A stretch of DNA of 46,208 nt. Source: Tyzzerella sp. GTDB lineage: Bacteria > Bacillota > Clostridia > Lachnospirales > Lachnospiraceae. The translations under genes and the position numbers were made by a program. The stretch is taken from assembly GCA_017465565.1 (NCBI GenBank), contig JAFTWA010000021.1, positions 1-46,208 on the forward strand. The letters are read 5' to 3'. Numbering within the stretch: the stretch's first letter is position 1; the number at the start of each line of letters is the position of its first letter. The notes under the pieces were generated by a model, which ran no database searches, was not told the DNA's origin, and worked only from the letters and a program-made list of their open reading frames with translations. Shown here in pieces: positions 16,741 to 25,433 of this stretch.

Positions 16741-16988
16741 GACATTAGTGAGGGAATTCTTTTGTTATTCAATGAAAAAGAATGACTGGAAATATTGAAC
16801 GTGTTATAATTGGAATATGCGATGTGAAACGCATATAAATAGAGGGAGACAGTAGATTTGAACCATAGATTTATTTAAAGTGTAAAAATTGGGTCATTTT
16901 CCTATTTTGCTGGGAATACCAGATTACAGAGACGTTTATCAACAATCGTGAATATTTATTAAAAAGATTATTAGAGGAGTAGGCTAGA
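16741..16988. other. Intergenic region with an extended -10 promoter
   Basis: TATAAT at 16805-16810 has TG one base upstream (extended -10) and a poor -35. A leader of about 170 bases then leads to the second esterase. No gene or recognised RNA motif is visible in it. Confidence 0.5.
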
Positions 16989-17774
16989 ATGAGAAGTATG
17001 ATTGTAAAAAAAGATTTTATATATTCGCCAAATGGAAAAAATAGACCATTGCACATTTATTTGCCCGAGAATTATAATGAAACAGATGAACGTTATCCAG
17101 TTATGTATTTCTTTGATGGACACAATCTGTTCTATGATGAAGATGCAACCTACGGGAAATCATGGGGACTTAAGACATTCATGGATAACTGGGGGAAATC
17201 CATGATTATCGTTGGCATTGAGTGTGGACACGAAGGAGAGGAGCGTCTTTCGGAATACTTGCCGTACCCAGTAAGCGGCGGATATTTTAGTAAATACGCG
17301 GTGACTGGCGATTTGACATTGGAATGGATTATTCGGGAAGTGAAACCATTTATTGACCAAAAGTACAGAACCTATCCATTTAGAGAGTGTACAGGAATTG
17401 CTGGTTCAAGCATGGGCGGACTGATGGCATTATACGCAGTAGTCCATCACAATCAGTGGTTTTCAAAAGCAGCCTGCGTTTCCAGTGCGATTGGATTTTG
17501 TATGCCGGCACTTATGAGAGATATGAAAGTAAATTATATGGACCCGAACACTAGAGTTTATTTGTCCTGGGGAACGAAGGAAGCAAGAGGACTTCGTGAT
17601 ATCTGGCGCGAAGACCGAAGCAGTGACACGTACAAGTGTAATCTGCGAGTGGCAGATTATATATGGAAAAGTGGTGCGACGGCAGAAATGTATTCACAGG
17701 TGGGTGGTGGACACTGTGAGGCTGACTGGGAAAAATTAGTGCCAAGGTTCATGGATTTTCTGTGGATGGCGTAA
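16989..17774 (+). CDS. Putative esterase, paralogue of the 14634 gene
   Basis: The 261-residue alpha/beta hydrolase carries YPVMYFFDGHNLFYDED and the elbow GSSMGG (Ser141). The His is probably in GGGHCEADWE near the end. It shares blocks such as YGKSWGLK, EWI-EVKP-ID and GSSMGGLM with the upstream esterase, so the two arose by duplication. AGAGGAG precedes ATG 16989. The DUF1847 gene follows 30 bases later, probably in one unit. Confidence 0.87.
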   Translation: MRSMIVKKDFIYSPNGKNRPLHIYLPENYNETDERYPVMYFFDGHNLFYDEDATYGKSWGLKTFMDNWGKSMIIVGIECGHEGEERLSEYLPYPVSGGYFSKYAVTGDLTLEWIIREVKPFIDQKYRTYPFRECTGIAGSSMGGLMALYAVVHHNQWFSKAACVSSAIGFCMPALMRDMKVNYMDPNTRVYLSWGTKEARGLRDIWREDRSSDTYKCNLRVADYIWKSGATAEMYSQVGGGHCEADWEKLVPRFMDFLWMA

Positions 17775-17804
17775 AAGATACGAAGAGAGGAAAAGGTAGA
17801 TTTT

Positions 17805-18440
17805 ATGGAAAAGAAAACAATGTCATGTGTTGATTGTGCAGTAACTAATTGCAATCTGCAGGATAAGAAGTATCCTGAGTTTTGCGTGACAACACATATG
17901 AATCCAGAGGTTTTAGATGATGCCATGAAGTGTTATGAAGAGGACGAGAATCGTCGTTCTATGATTGCGGCGGGAGAAGTAGAGTATGACCATTACTGCA
18001 AGTACACAAGGGTAGAAGAGATTATGGCATATGCAAAGAAAATGGGAATGAAGAAGCTTGGAATTGCAACCTGCGTAGGATTAATTCGTGAAAGTAACAT
18101 TCTTGCATCCATCCTGCGTATTCATGGGTTTGAGGTTTATGGAATAGCGTGTAAGGCCGGTGTGCAGAAGAAGGTGGATGTAGGTATTCCTGATAGATGC
18201 AATGCAATTGGGGAAAATATGTGTAACCCAATATTACAGGCAAAGCTTTTAAACGAAGCAAAGACAGAGTTGAATATTGTTGTAGGATTGTGTGTGGGGC
18301 ACGATAGCCTGTTTTATAAATACTCAGATGCACTAGTAACAACTGCAGTAACGAAGGACAGAGTGCTTGGGCATAATCCTGTTGCAGCGTTATATACAGC
18401 AGATTTTTATTATAAGAAATTGAAGAAGAGTGGAGAATAG
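17805..18440 (+). CDS. DUF1847 domain protein (Cys-rich)
   Basis: The 211-residue protein has many cysteines. CVDCAVTNC near the start matches the DUF1847 pattern, and further Cys-containing motifs follow (YCKYTR, CKAG, DRCNAIGENMCNP, GLCVGHD). Proteins of this family are thought to bind metal, but no activity is established. The Lys-Leu-Gly-Ile-Ala-Thr-Cys-Val-Gly segment looks like a nucleotide-binding loop; that is a guess. Confidence 0.85.
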   Translation: MEKKTMSCVDCAVTNCNLQDKKYPEFCVTTHMNPEVLDDAMKCYEEDENRRSMIAAGEVEYDHYCKYTRVEEIMAYAKKMGMKKLGIATCVGLIRESNILASILRIHGFEVYGIACKAGVQKKVDVGIPDRCNAIGENMCNPILQAKLLNEAKTELNIVVGLCVGHDSLFYKYSDALVTTAVTKDRVLGHNPVAALYTADFYYKKLKKSGE

Positions 18441-18451
18441 TATGAAAAAAC

Positions 18452-18486
18452 AAACGGTCTCCCTGCAAGAGCAGGAAAGACCGTTT
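18452..18486 (+). terminator. Terminator after the DUF1847 gene
   Basis: AAACGGTCT pairs with AGACCGTTT, with an inner CTGC/GCAG stem and AAGA loop, followed by T residues. Confidence 0.88.
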
Positions 18487-18524
18487 TGTCTTATCTATAT
18501 AGGGGTGAGGAATGAATTCTTTTA

Positions 18525-18836
18525 TTAGCTCCACAATTCAGCAAGCTCTTCTTTTGGCATGAATCCGACTGCCTGATTCACGATTTCGCCATTTTCGAAT
18601 ACTAGCAATGATGGAACGCTGGAAATACGGTATTTCTGTGCAAGCTCCATTTCATCTTCTACGTTAATCTTACATACTTTTATTTCATCTGCGTATTCTT
18701 CAGCCACTTCACTGAGAACTGGCGCAAGCATTTTACATGGTCCACACCAGCTGGCCCAAAAGTCAACTAAAACTTTTCCCTTTGCATTTAATACTTCCTC
18801 TTCAAAATTGTTTTTTGATACATTTATTTCTGCCAT
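18525..18836 (-). CDS. trxA: Thioredoxin
   Basis: The 103-residue protein has the canonical WCGPC active site (Cys31 and Cys34) after LVDFWAS. The cis-proline loop is SVPSLLVFENGE. The length equals typical TrxA. It reduces protein disulfides in the cytoplasm. An AGGAG site lies just upstream. It is preceded by a terminator hairpin closing the Crp/Fnr gene, so it probably has its own promoter within 18837-18868. Confidence 0.96.
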   Translation of the reverse strand: MAEINVSKNNFEEEVLNAKGKVLVDFWASWCGPCKMLAPVLSEVAEEYADEIKVCKINVEDEMELAQKYRISSVPSLLVFENGEIVNQAVGFMPKEELAELWS

Positions 18837-18868
18837 AATATTTATCTCCTTTTATACTAAAATTGAAA

Positions 18869-18912
18869 AGCCTCTGCTTTTGTTAGGTTTATCTTATCAG
18901 AAAGCAGAGGCT
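18869..18912 (-). terminator. Terminator between the Crp/Fnr gene and trxA
   Basis: A perfect 12-bp stem (AGCCTCTGCTTT at 18869 with AAAGCAGAGGCT at 18901) and a 20-base loop. On the minus strand T-rich sequence follows it. Confidence 0.8.
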
Positions 18913-18932
18913 ATGTATGTGATGATGTCACA

Positions 18933-19589
18933 TTATAAATATTTATGTAATTTTTCTTTGCTTATAACTTCAATTTTTCCCCTCGACAGGGATACAACTT
19001 CTTCTTTGGCGAGATATTTCAGAACCTTCGTTACAACCTCACGGGCACTTCCAATATGTTTGGCAATCTCATCGTGAGTGATTTGAAGCGTTTTACTATT
19101 TTTGCGGACCATCTCATCCCAAAGGAACTGTGCGATTCTCTGGTCAATTCGCATAAATAAAATCTGCTGCATAGTCCACATTACATCTGAGAAATTTTCA
19201 GTTACAGTTTTATATAAGTATAATTCGATGGCAGGATTAAGCTTTATGATTTGATTAAGAGCGCAAGTTTGAATCACTTGAACCTCAGTATCCTCTGTGG
19301 CCTCGATTAGGACATCGAATTCAATGGAATCTAACAGGCAGGAAGCGGAAAGCACACAGACTTCATTCTCATGAATACGGAACAATGTGACTTCACGTCC
19401 TTCTTCAGACAGGATGTAGATTCTGATTTGCCCAGATAATACACCGAGAATTCCTTTACAGCCAGTATCTGTCCGGTGAATCAATTCTCCTTTACCATAT
19501 TTTTCAACTCGCATGGTTTCTTCTAGTTGTTTTTTGTCTGCGTCGTCTAAATCAGACCAAAATGGGAAAAGCTTTTCTAGATTTTTCAT
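18933..19589 (-). CDS. Crp/Fnr family transcriptional regulator
   Basis: The 218-residue protein has an N-terminal cyclic-nucleotide-type effector domain (about 15-135) and a C-terminal winged helix with LQITHDEIAKHIGSAREVVTKVLKYLAKEEVV (about 165-200). The domain has few Cys and lacks the FNR-type N-terminal iron-sulfur cluster. The LLDSIEFDVLIEATEDTEV segment resembles regulators responsive to redox or fatty acid signals; the effector is unknown. The start chosen is the ATG encoding MKNLEKLFPFW; an AAGGAAA site lies about 12 bases upstream, a little far. It is divergent from the amidase gene and followed by trxA. Confidence 0.9.
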   Translation of the reverse strand: MKNLEKLFPFWSDLDDADKKQLEETMRVEKYGKGELIHRTDTGCKGILGVLSGQIRIYILSEEGREVTLFRIHENEVCVLSASCLLDSIEFDVLIEATEDTEVQVIQTCALNQIIKLNPAIELYLYKTVTENFSDVMWTMQQILFMRIDQRIAQFLWDEMVRKNSKTLQITHDEIAKHIGSAREVVTKVLKYLAKEEVVSLSRGKIEVISKEKLHKYL

Positions 19590-19668
19590 GTTAACTTCGT
19601 TTCCTTTCTGCACATAAATGCTATATCTAACATATTTTAAATTAGAGAAAATGTCAAGGAGGCGGAGC

Positions 19669-20430
19669 ATGCCTTATTCAATTATGTTAGATGCCGGCCA
19701 TGGCGGCATCAACCCAGGGGCAGTTTACAATGGACGTCAGGAAAAGGATGACGCTCTAAATCTCGTACTTGCAGTGGGAGAAATTTTACAAAATAATGGA
19801 ATTGATGTAGAATATACAAGAACAACGGATGTCTACCAGACGCCATTTGAGAAAGCACAGATTGCGAATGAAGCCGGAGTGGACTTTTTCGTGTCAATTC
19901 ACCGAAATTCATTTCCAGAAGATAATGTTGTGTCTGGTGTAGAAAGTTTGGTTTATGACTTGTCTGGTGTAAAACTTGAGATGGCAGAAAACATTAACGC
20001 ACAGCTTGAGACGGTAGGTTTTGTGAATCTGGGAGTAAAGGCAAGACCGAATTTGATTGTACTTAGGCGGACACAGATGCCTGCAGTTCTTGTAGAAGCG
20101 GGATTTATTAATTCAGATATAGACAATCAGCTGTTTGATGCCAATTTTGATGCGATTGCGCAGGCAATTGCAAATGGCATTTTGGAGACATTGGTGGAAT
20201 TCCCGGAGACACTGGAAACCCGCTATTCGGTGCAGGTAGGTGCGTTCCGGAATCAGAATTACGCACGAAATCTGCAGGAAGAATTAATGGAGATGGATTT
20301 CCCGGCGCGTATTGAAAGAGGGGAAGGCTTCTCGCGTGTGCGTGTAGGGCAATTCCGAACATTGGACGAAGCGACCAGAATGGAACAAAGATTAAAAAGG
20401 GCTGGATACCAGACTGTTATTGTGACATAA
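19669..20430 (+). CDS. N-acetylmuramoyl-L-alanine amidase with SPOR domain
   Basis: The 253-residue protein starts at ATG 19669, six bases after AAGGAGG. Residues 1 to ~180 are Amidase_3: LDAGHGGINPGAV carries a zinc-binding His, SIHRNS supplies another, and VLVEAGFINSDIDN holds the catalytic Glu. Residues ~185-253 form a SPOR repeat (YSVQVGAFRNQNYARNLQ), which binds glycan strands stripped of stem peptides. There is no obvious signal peptide, so export is unclear; it could act in the mother cell at sporulation or be secreted by another route. Confidence 0.92.
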   Translation: MPYSIMLDAGHGGINPGAVYNGRQEKDDALNLVLAVGEILQNNGIDVEYTRTTDVYQTPFEKAQIANEAGVDFFVSIHRNSFPEDNVVSGVESLVYDLSGVKLEMAENINAQLETVGFVNLGVKARPNLIVLRRTQMPAVLVEAGFINSDIDNQLFDANFDAIAQAIANGILETLVEFPETLETRYSVQVGAFRNQNYARNLQEELMEMDFPARIERGEGFSRVRVGQFRTLDEATRMEQRLKRAGYQTVIVT

Positions 20431-20462
20431 TAGAAATACAAGAGAAAAGTGTGGAGGTATAT

Positions 20463-21188
20463 ATGGAAAAGAGAACAGCGTTTCTTGGAAAACTGAGTGG
20501 ATTATTAGCATTGGCAAAAGAGCAGGGAAGCCAGATTACTATAGAAGAGGTCAAAGGATATTTTGCGGAAGATGATTTGACAGAGGAACAGATAGAATTA
20601 GTCTTCGACTATCTTTTGACACAAAAGGTAGTCGTGAAAGGCTACATAAAAATGGGCGCAGCCGGGGAAGAAAAGGTTTCATTTACCGGGGAAGAGGAAG
20701 CCTATTTGAAAGAATACATGGAAGACCTGAAAGCATTTAAGGCGGAAACTGAGGGCGAAAGAGAAATGTTGTTCGGTAAAGTGCTTGAGGGCGGGGAGGC
20801 GGCAAAGCAGCGCCTCATTGAAATTTATCTACAAGAGGTTGTGGAGATTGCCAAGGAGATGCATGATGAGAAAGTGTTCTTGGGCGATTTGGTGCAGGAA
20901 GGAAATGTAGGACTCATTCTTGGAATGGACATGCTCACGGATGCATCAAGTGCACATGATACGATTTTGAACCAGATTAAGCAAAATATGCAGATGTTAA
21001 TTGAGGAGCAGACAGAACTCAGCAGCCGCGATAAGAAGATGGTAGAAAAAGTAAGTCTTCTGGATGAGAGCATTACGACGCTGACTGAGGAACTGGGGCG
21101 AAAGGTGACCATTGACGAGCTTGCCGTATATATGGGCATGACCGAGGAAGAGATTGATGATATTCTTAAATTAGCGGGTGAGGAATAA
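20463..21188 (+). CDS. Sigma-70-related protein lacking region 4 and canonical region 2.4
   Basis: The 241-residue protein begins at ATG 20463, five bases after GGAGG. The N-terminus (FLGKLSGLLALAKEQGSQIT, then a VEEVKGYF-like stretch) resembles sigma region 1.1. Residues ~75-165 resemble regions 1.2 to 2.2, including the polymerase-binding motif DLVQEGNVGLILGMDML. Residues ~198-238 resemble region 3 (LTEELGRKVTIDELAVYMGM). The aromatic melting residues of regions 2.3 and 2.4 are replaced (ILNQIKQNMQMLIEEQ), and region 4 is absent. It might bind core RNA polymerase or be a regulator; it should not recognise a standard promoter. Very acidic overall. Confidence 0.7.
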   Translation: MEKRTAFLGKLSGLLALAKEQGSQITIEEVKGYFAEDDLTEEQIELVFDYLLTQKVVVKGYIKMGAAGEEKVSFTGEEEAYLKEYMEDLKAFKAETEGEREMLFGKVLEGGEAAKQRLIEIYLQEVVEIAKEMHDEKVFLGDLVQEGNVGLILGMDMLTDASSAHDTILNQIKQNMQMLIEEQTELSSRDKKMVEKVSLLDESITTLTEELGRKVTIDELAVYMGMTEEEIDDILKLAGEE

Positions 21189-21192
21189 AGAA

Positions 21193-21227
21193 AAGGCGCG
21201 ATTCTCAAGTGGAGTCGCGCCTTGTTG
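21193..21227. terminator. Hairpin terminator between the sigma-like and CNNM genes
   Basis: AAGGCGCGA at 21193-21201 pairs with TCGCGCCTT at 21215-21223, with TTC/GGA-type inner pairing. The T run is short (TTGTTG), so efficiency is uncertain. Confidence 0.7.
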
Positions 21228-21233
21228 CTAGGA

Positions 21234-22532
21234 TTAAGCATCCTCTTCATCGCTTTCTTCTTTTTCATCATAGAAATCTTCAGGTAAGTAAATATGAACT
21301 TTTTCTACACGGTTCTTGTCCAGAGAATCAACAACCATTCGAATCTTATCGTTTGTAATGATTTCATCATTTTCGTCTGGATGACGGTCAAGATGTTCAA
21401 TAATATATCCACCGACGGAATCGTAATCTTCAGATTCTAATTTTAAATCAATACGGTCATTTAAATCGTCAAGATTCATAGAACCTTCTACGATAAATTC
21501 AAACTTACTGATTTCTTTGAAAACTTCGTCCTCTTCATTTTCGTCATATTCATCATGGATTTCTCCAACGATTTCTTCGAGAATATCTTCTAATGTAATA
21601 AGACCTGCTGTTTCACCATATTCATCTAATACAATGGCGATATTCAATGCAGCTTGTCTCATTTCAACGAGCAATTCAGAAATGCTCTTATGTTCATAAG
21701 TGAAATATGCCTCACGCAAAATATTGCGGATATGGAATTCTTTTGTATTATCAAACAAAAGTAAATCCTTCATGTTAATTGTACCAATCACATTATCAGT
21801 TGTTTCTTCGTAAACAGGAAGACGAGTAAATTTGTCTTCGCGGAAGATATCAAGCAGTTCCTGGTAAGAGCTTTCTACATCGGCAAATGTCACGTTAACT
21901 CTTGGAACCATAACGTCCTTTGCTTTTGCTTCACCTAAATCAAACACGTTGTAAATCATTTCTTTTTCTTCTTCTTCAATAACACCATCTTCGTGGCTTA
22001 CGTCCACGATAGTACGAAGCTCGGTTTCAGTCATCGTATTTGCCTTCGCATCTGGATCTATACGAAGAATAAAGAAAATTACACGTGCTAATGCATTAAT
22101 AACAATACTGATTGGAGTCACCACAATCATAATAAAATTGATTGGATATGCATATGCTAAAGCCATCTTTTCAGAATTAATTGTAGCTACTGTCTTTGGT
22201 GTGATTTCACCAAAAATCAAAATCAGTACAGTAATGATACCAGTTGCAAGTGCAATTGTAGGACCGGCTCCCAACCCATAGGCAATGGTTGTTGTCAAAG
22301 AAGATGCTGAAAGGTTTACAATGTTATTACCAATCAGAATCGCACTGAGCATTTTTGAAGAGTTGTCAGTAACTTTAATTACCATCTTCGCTCTGTTGTC
22401 ACCTTCTTCAGCTAAAGCACGCATCTTTATTTTGTTAACAGTTGTCAAGCTGGTTTCTGCTGATGAGAAAAATGCAGATAAACCTAATAAAATAATTAAT
22501 ACAATAATTTGTATGGCGGCACTCGTGTCCAC
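21234..22532 (-). CDS. CNNM/CorC (HlyC) family transporter with CBS domains
   Basis: The 432-residue protein has a DUF21/CNNM membrane domain (~1-185) with GLSAFFSSAETSLTTVN and LIFGEITPKTVA. A CBS pair follows (~190-330: VMVPRVNVTFADVES and GLITLEDILEEIVGEI), then a CorC_HlyC C-terminal domain (~340-420) with YDSVGGYIIEHL. The family transports Mg2+ or other divalent cations; older names call it hemolysin C. GTG 22532 is preferred because the upstream GTG overlaps the AAGGAG ribosome site; spacing is about 11 bases, so the exact start is uncertain. Confidence 0.9.
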   Translation of the reverse strand: MDTSAAIQIIVLIILLGLSAFFSSAETSLTTVNKIKMRALAEEGDNRAKMVIKVTDNSSKMLSAILIGNNIVNLSASSLTTTIAYGLGAGPTIALATGIITVLILIFGEITPKTVATINSEKMALAYAYPINFIMIVVTPISIVINALARVIFFILRIDPDAKANTMTETELRTIVDVSHEDGVIEEEEKEMIYNVFDLGEAKAKDVMVPRVNVTFADVESSYQELLDIFREDKFTRLPVYEETTDNVIGTINMKDLLLFDNTKEFHIRNILREAYFTYEHKSISELLVEMRQAALNIAIVLDEYGETAGLITLEDILEEIVGEIHDEYDENEEDEVFKEISKFEFIVEGSMNLDDLNDRIDLKLESEDYDSVGGYIIEHLDRHPDENDEIITNDKIRMVVDSLDKNRVEKVHIYLPEDFYDEKEESDEEDA

Positions 22533-22615
22533 TTGTAAAATCACTCCTTTTTTATATCAAAATTTTATGTATCCAGACTAATATAACGCATTTACTGGAA
22601 ATTTGCAAGTGTCCG

Positions 22616-22644
22616 TTGAATTTAATGGAAGTTTGTTGTATGAT
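22616..22644 (+). promoter_or_regulatory. Promoter of murB
   Basis: TTGAAT at 22616-22621 and TATGAT at 22639-22644 are separated by 17 bases, in the divergent region between the CNNM gene and murB. Confidence 0.65.
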
Positions 22645-22675
22645 GAAAAAATGAAATAATATAAGGAGAGTATCA

Positions 22676-23587
22676 ATGAACTCGAATTTTTATAGCAAAT
22701 TACTTGAATTAATAGAAGAAAATCGAATATATATAGAAGAACCAATGAAAAAGCACACGACGTTCCGTGTTGGCGGCGTGGCAGATTATTTTGTGGTACC
22801 CCAGAATATCGAAGAAGTGAAAGCAATTGTTGCGTTGTGCCGCCAGGAAGAAATGCCATATTATATTTTGGGAAATGGCAGCAATCTGCTGGTTGGCGAT
22901 AAAGGATACCGCGGTGTTATGATTCAAATTTATAAGGAAATGTCTGCCATAGAGGTGTGTGGAGAATCGATTCGCGTACAAGCTGGCGCATTGCTTTCAA
23001 GAGTTGGAAGTGCGGCATTGGAAGCAGAACTGCACGGATTTGAATTTGCGGCGGGAATTCCAGGAACCATGGGCGGCGCTGTAGTCATGAATGCAGGTGC
23101 TTATGGCGGGGAAATCAAGGATGTAATCATAGATGCGACTGTACTTACTCCAGAGGGTGAGGTCCTGGTTTTACAAAAAGATGAGTTGGAGCTGGGATAC
23201 CGTACAAGCGTAATCGCGAAGAAGGATTATATCGTTTTAGAAGTCAATATTCAGCTTGAAAAAGGTGACAGGGAAGCGATTCGTGCAAGAATGGAAGAAC
23301 TGAAAGTACAGCGTGTGACAAAACAGCCGTTAGAGTATCCAAGTGCAGGAAGTACTTTTAAGAGACCGGAAGGATATTTTGCCGGGAAGCTGATACAGGA
23401 TGCAGGACTTCGTGGTTTCCAGGTGGGAGGCGCTGCAGTTTCGGAAAAGCATTGTGGTTTTGTGATAAATAGAGGTGACGCAACAGCGGCTGATATTGTG
23501 GAACTGATGAGACGCGTGAGCGGAAAAGTAATGGAAGAATTTGGGGTTCAGTTAGAACCAGAAGTGAAACGCATAGGAGAATTTTAA
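22676..23587 (+). CDS. murB: UDP-N-acetylenolpyruvoylglucosamine reductase
   Basis: The 303-residue protein matches the usual MurB length. FAD-binding motifs are visible: KHTTFRVGGVADYFVVP, YYILGNGSNLLVGDKGYRGVMI and GFEFAAGIPGTMGGAVVMNAGAYGGE. The catalytic Ser lies in YPSAGSTFKRP and the terminal LEPEVKRIGE holds the conserved Glu. It is a type II MurB lacking the extra insertion. It performs the NADPH-dependent second step of muramic acid synthesis. rapZ follows three bases later, so they form one operon. Confidence 0.97.
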   Translation: MNSNFYSKLLELIEENRIYIEEPMKKHTTFRVGGVADYFVVPQNIEEVKAIVALCRQEEMPYYILGNGSNLLVGDKGYRGVMIQIYKEMSAIEVCGESIRVQAGALLSRVGSAALEAELHGFEFAAGIPGTMGGAVVMNAGAYGGEIKDVIIDATVLTPEGEVLVLQKDELELGYRTSVIAKKDYIVLEVNIQLEKGDREAIRARMEELKVQRVTKQPLEYPSAGSTFKRPEGYFAGKLIQDAGLRGFQVGGAAVSEKHCGFVINRGDATAADIVELMRRVSGKVMEEFGVQLEPEVKRIGEF

Positions 23588-23590
23588 ATT

Positions 23591-24466
23591 ATGAGAATGA
23601 TTGTTGTGACGGGAATGTCGGGAGCTGGGAAAAGTACTGCTTTGAAAATGTTAGAGGATATCGGGTATTTTTGTGTGGATAATTTACCAGTGCCATTGGT
23701 TCCAAAATTGGCAGACATGATGTGTTCGCAACATATGGAGCTTGAAAAGGTTGCGCTTGGAATTGATATTCGAAGTGGACAAAAGTTTCAGGAATTGGAA
23801 AGTGCATTAGAAGAATTGAAGAAAAGTGGAATCATTTATGAGATTCTATTTTTAGATGCACAGGATGATGTGCTCGTAAAACGTTATAAAGAAACGAGAA
23901 GAACACATCCGCTTGCTGAAAGAAACCGCATCGACCAGGGCATTTTAAAAGAAAGAAAATCCCTTGAAAGCCTGCGGAAAAAGGCAGACTACATAATAGA
24001 TACAAGCCAGCTGCTCACGAGAGAACTGCAAGCGGAATTAAATAAAATATTTGTGAAAAATAAAGAGTACAAAAACATTTATGTAACCATACTATCATTT
24101 GGGTTCAAGTACGGAATTCCAAATGATGCGGATTTAGTATTTGACGTTCGTTTTCTGCCGAACCCATATTATATAGAAGAACTCCGTGCAAAGACAGGAA
24201 ATGACAAAGAAATCCGTGATTTTGTTATGGAGAATGAGAAGGCAGAAGAGTTTTTGATGAAGCTGGAAGATTTGGTCCGATTCCTAATTCCGAACTATGT
24301 AGCGGAAGGAAAGCATCAACTGGTGATTGCGATTGGCTGTACTGGCGGAAAGCATCGTTCGGTTACGCTGGCAAACGAACTGTTTGCGAAACTTCAGTCG
24401 GATGAAGGGTTTGGAATCAAGATTGAACACCGGGATATAGAGAAGGATGCAAAAAGAAAAAAATAA
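23591..24466 (+). CDS. rapZ: RNase adapter / nucleotide-binding protein RapZ (YvcJ)
   Basis: The 291-residue protein has a Walker A GMSGAGKS at residues 8-15, then GYFCVDNLPVPLVPKL. The family's C-terminal hallmark is the GCTGGKHRSVTLA motif near residue 245. It binds nucleotides and, in enteric bacteria, a small RNA; the Firmicutes role (YvcJ) is a GTPase with a competence-related function. It is followed by whiA and an HPr-like gene, as in the Bacillus yvc cluster but without the YvcK-type gene between. Confidence 0.95.
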   Translation: MRMIVVTGMSGAGKSTALKMLEDIGYFCVDNLPVPLVPKLADMMCSQHMELEKVALGIDIRSGQKFQELESALEELKKSGIIYEILFLDAQDDVLVKRYKETRRTHPLAERNRIDQGILKERKSLESLRKKADYIIDTSQLLTRELQAELNKIFVKNKEYKNIYVTILSFGFKYGIPNDADLVFDVRFLPNPYYIEELRAKTGNDKEIRDFVMENEKAEEFLMKLEDLVRFLIPNYVAEGKHQLVIAIGCTGGKHRSVTLANELFAKLQSDEGFGIKIEHRDIEKDAKRKK

Positions 24467-24467
24467 T

Positions 24468-25433
24468 ATGATACAAGAAATGTCATTTTCTGCAAAAACA
24501 AAGGAAGAATTATCCAGACAGTGGAATGGAGCGAGACACTGCCAGATTGCTGAAATCGCAGCCATTATTAGTATGTGCGGAAAAGTTTCCATTGATAGTA
24601 GAGAGCGTTATTCAGTAAAAGTGCGTACAGAAAATGTATCTGTGGCCAGAAAGTACTTTACATTGCTTAAAAAAACATTTAATATAGAGACTGAAACTTT
24701 TGTTTCGACAAACCGAATGAAGGATTATACGTCTTACACAATAATTATTAAGAGGCATGAGGATGCGATAAGAGTCCTGCAGGCTTCTAAGCTGATAGAT
24801 GGCAACGGAGAGATTTATGAAGAATTCTCGATGGTAAAGAATATGGTCGTGCAAAACAGTTGCTGCAAAAGAGCATTTATCAGAGGCGCCTTTTTGGCGG
24901 CAGGTTCTATTAGTAATCCTGAGAAATCTTATCACATTGAAATTGTTTGCGCTGCTAGAAGTAAGGCGGAGCAGGTTAAGCAGTTGATTAACAGCTTTGG
25001 GCTGGAATCGAAAGTAATTGAACGTAAGAAATCCTATGTTGTATATTTGAAAGAGGGTTCGCAGATTGTCGACCTGTTAAATATCATGGAGGCACCTGTG
25101 GCACTTATGGAATTGGAAAATGTGCGTATTTTGAAAGAAATGCGTAATTCCGTAAACCGTATGGTAAACTGTGAAACAGCAAATATTAATAAAACAGTAT
25201 CTGCAGCAGTGAAACAGACGGAAGACATTCAGTATATCCAGAACACGATTGGACTGAAAAAACTCCCGGAAGGATTGCAGGAAATTGCGGAGTTGAGATT
25301 AACCTATCCCAATGCGACATTGAAGGAACTGGGCGATTTATTGACCGTTCCGCTGGGAAAGTCTGGTGTAAACCATAGATTAAGAAAGCTTAGTGAGATA
25401 GCGGAAAAGCTAAAGGAGGAAAAGAAATGGTAA
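24468..25433 (+). CDS. whiA: WhiA sporulation-type regulator
   Basis: From ATG 24468 the protein is about 321 residues. SFSAKTKEELSRQW opens the LAGLIDADG homing-endonuclease-like domain (FIRGAFLAAGSISNPEKSYHIEIVC). The C-terminal HTH (~245-315) carries LRLTYPNATLKELGDLLTVPLGKSGVNHRLRK. WhiA controls division and growth genes in Firmicutes. Start codons 24447, 24468 and 24480 are possible and none has a clear ribosome site; 24468 is two bases after the rapZ stop and suits coupling. Confidence 0.93.
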   Translation: MIQEMSFSAKTKEELSRQWNGARHCQIAEIAAIISMCGKVSIDSRERYSVKVRTENVSVARKYFTLLKKTFNIETETFVSTNRMKDYTSYTIIIKRHEDAIRVLQASKLIDGNGEIYEEFSMVKNMVVQNSCCKRAFIRGAFLAAGSISNPEKSYHIEIVCAARSKAEQVKQLINSFGLESKVIERKKSYVVYLKEGSQIVDLLNIMEAPVALMELENVRILKEMRNSVNRMVNCETANINKTVSAAVKQTEDIQYIQNTIGLKKLPEGLQEIAELRLTYPNATLKELGDLLTVPLGKSGVNHRLRKLSEIAEKLKEEKKW

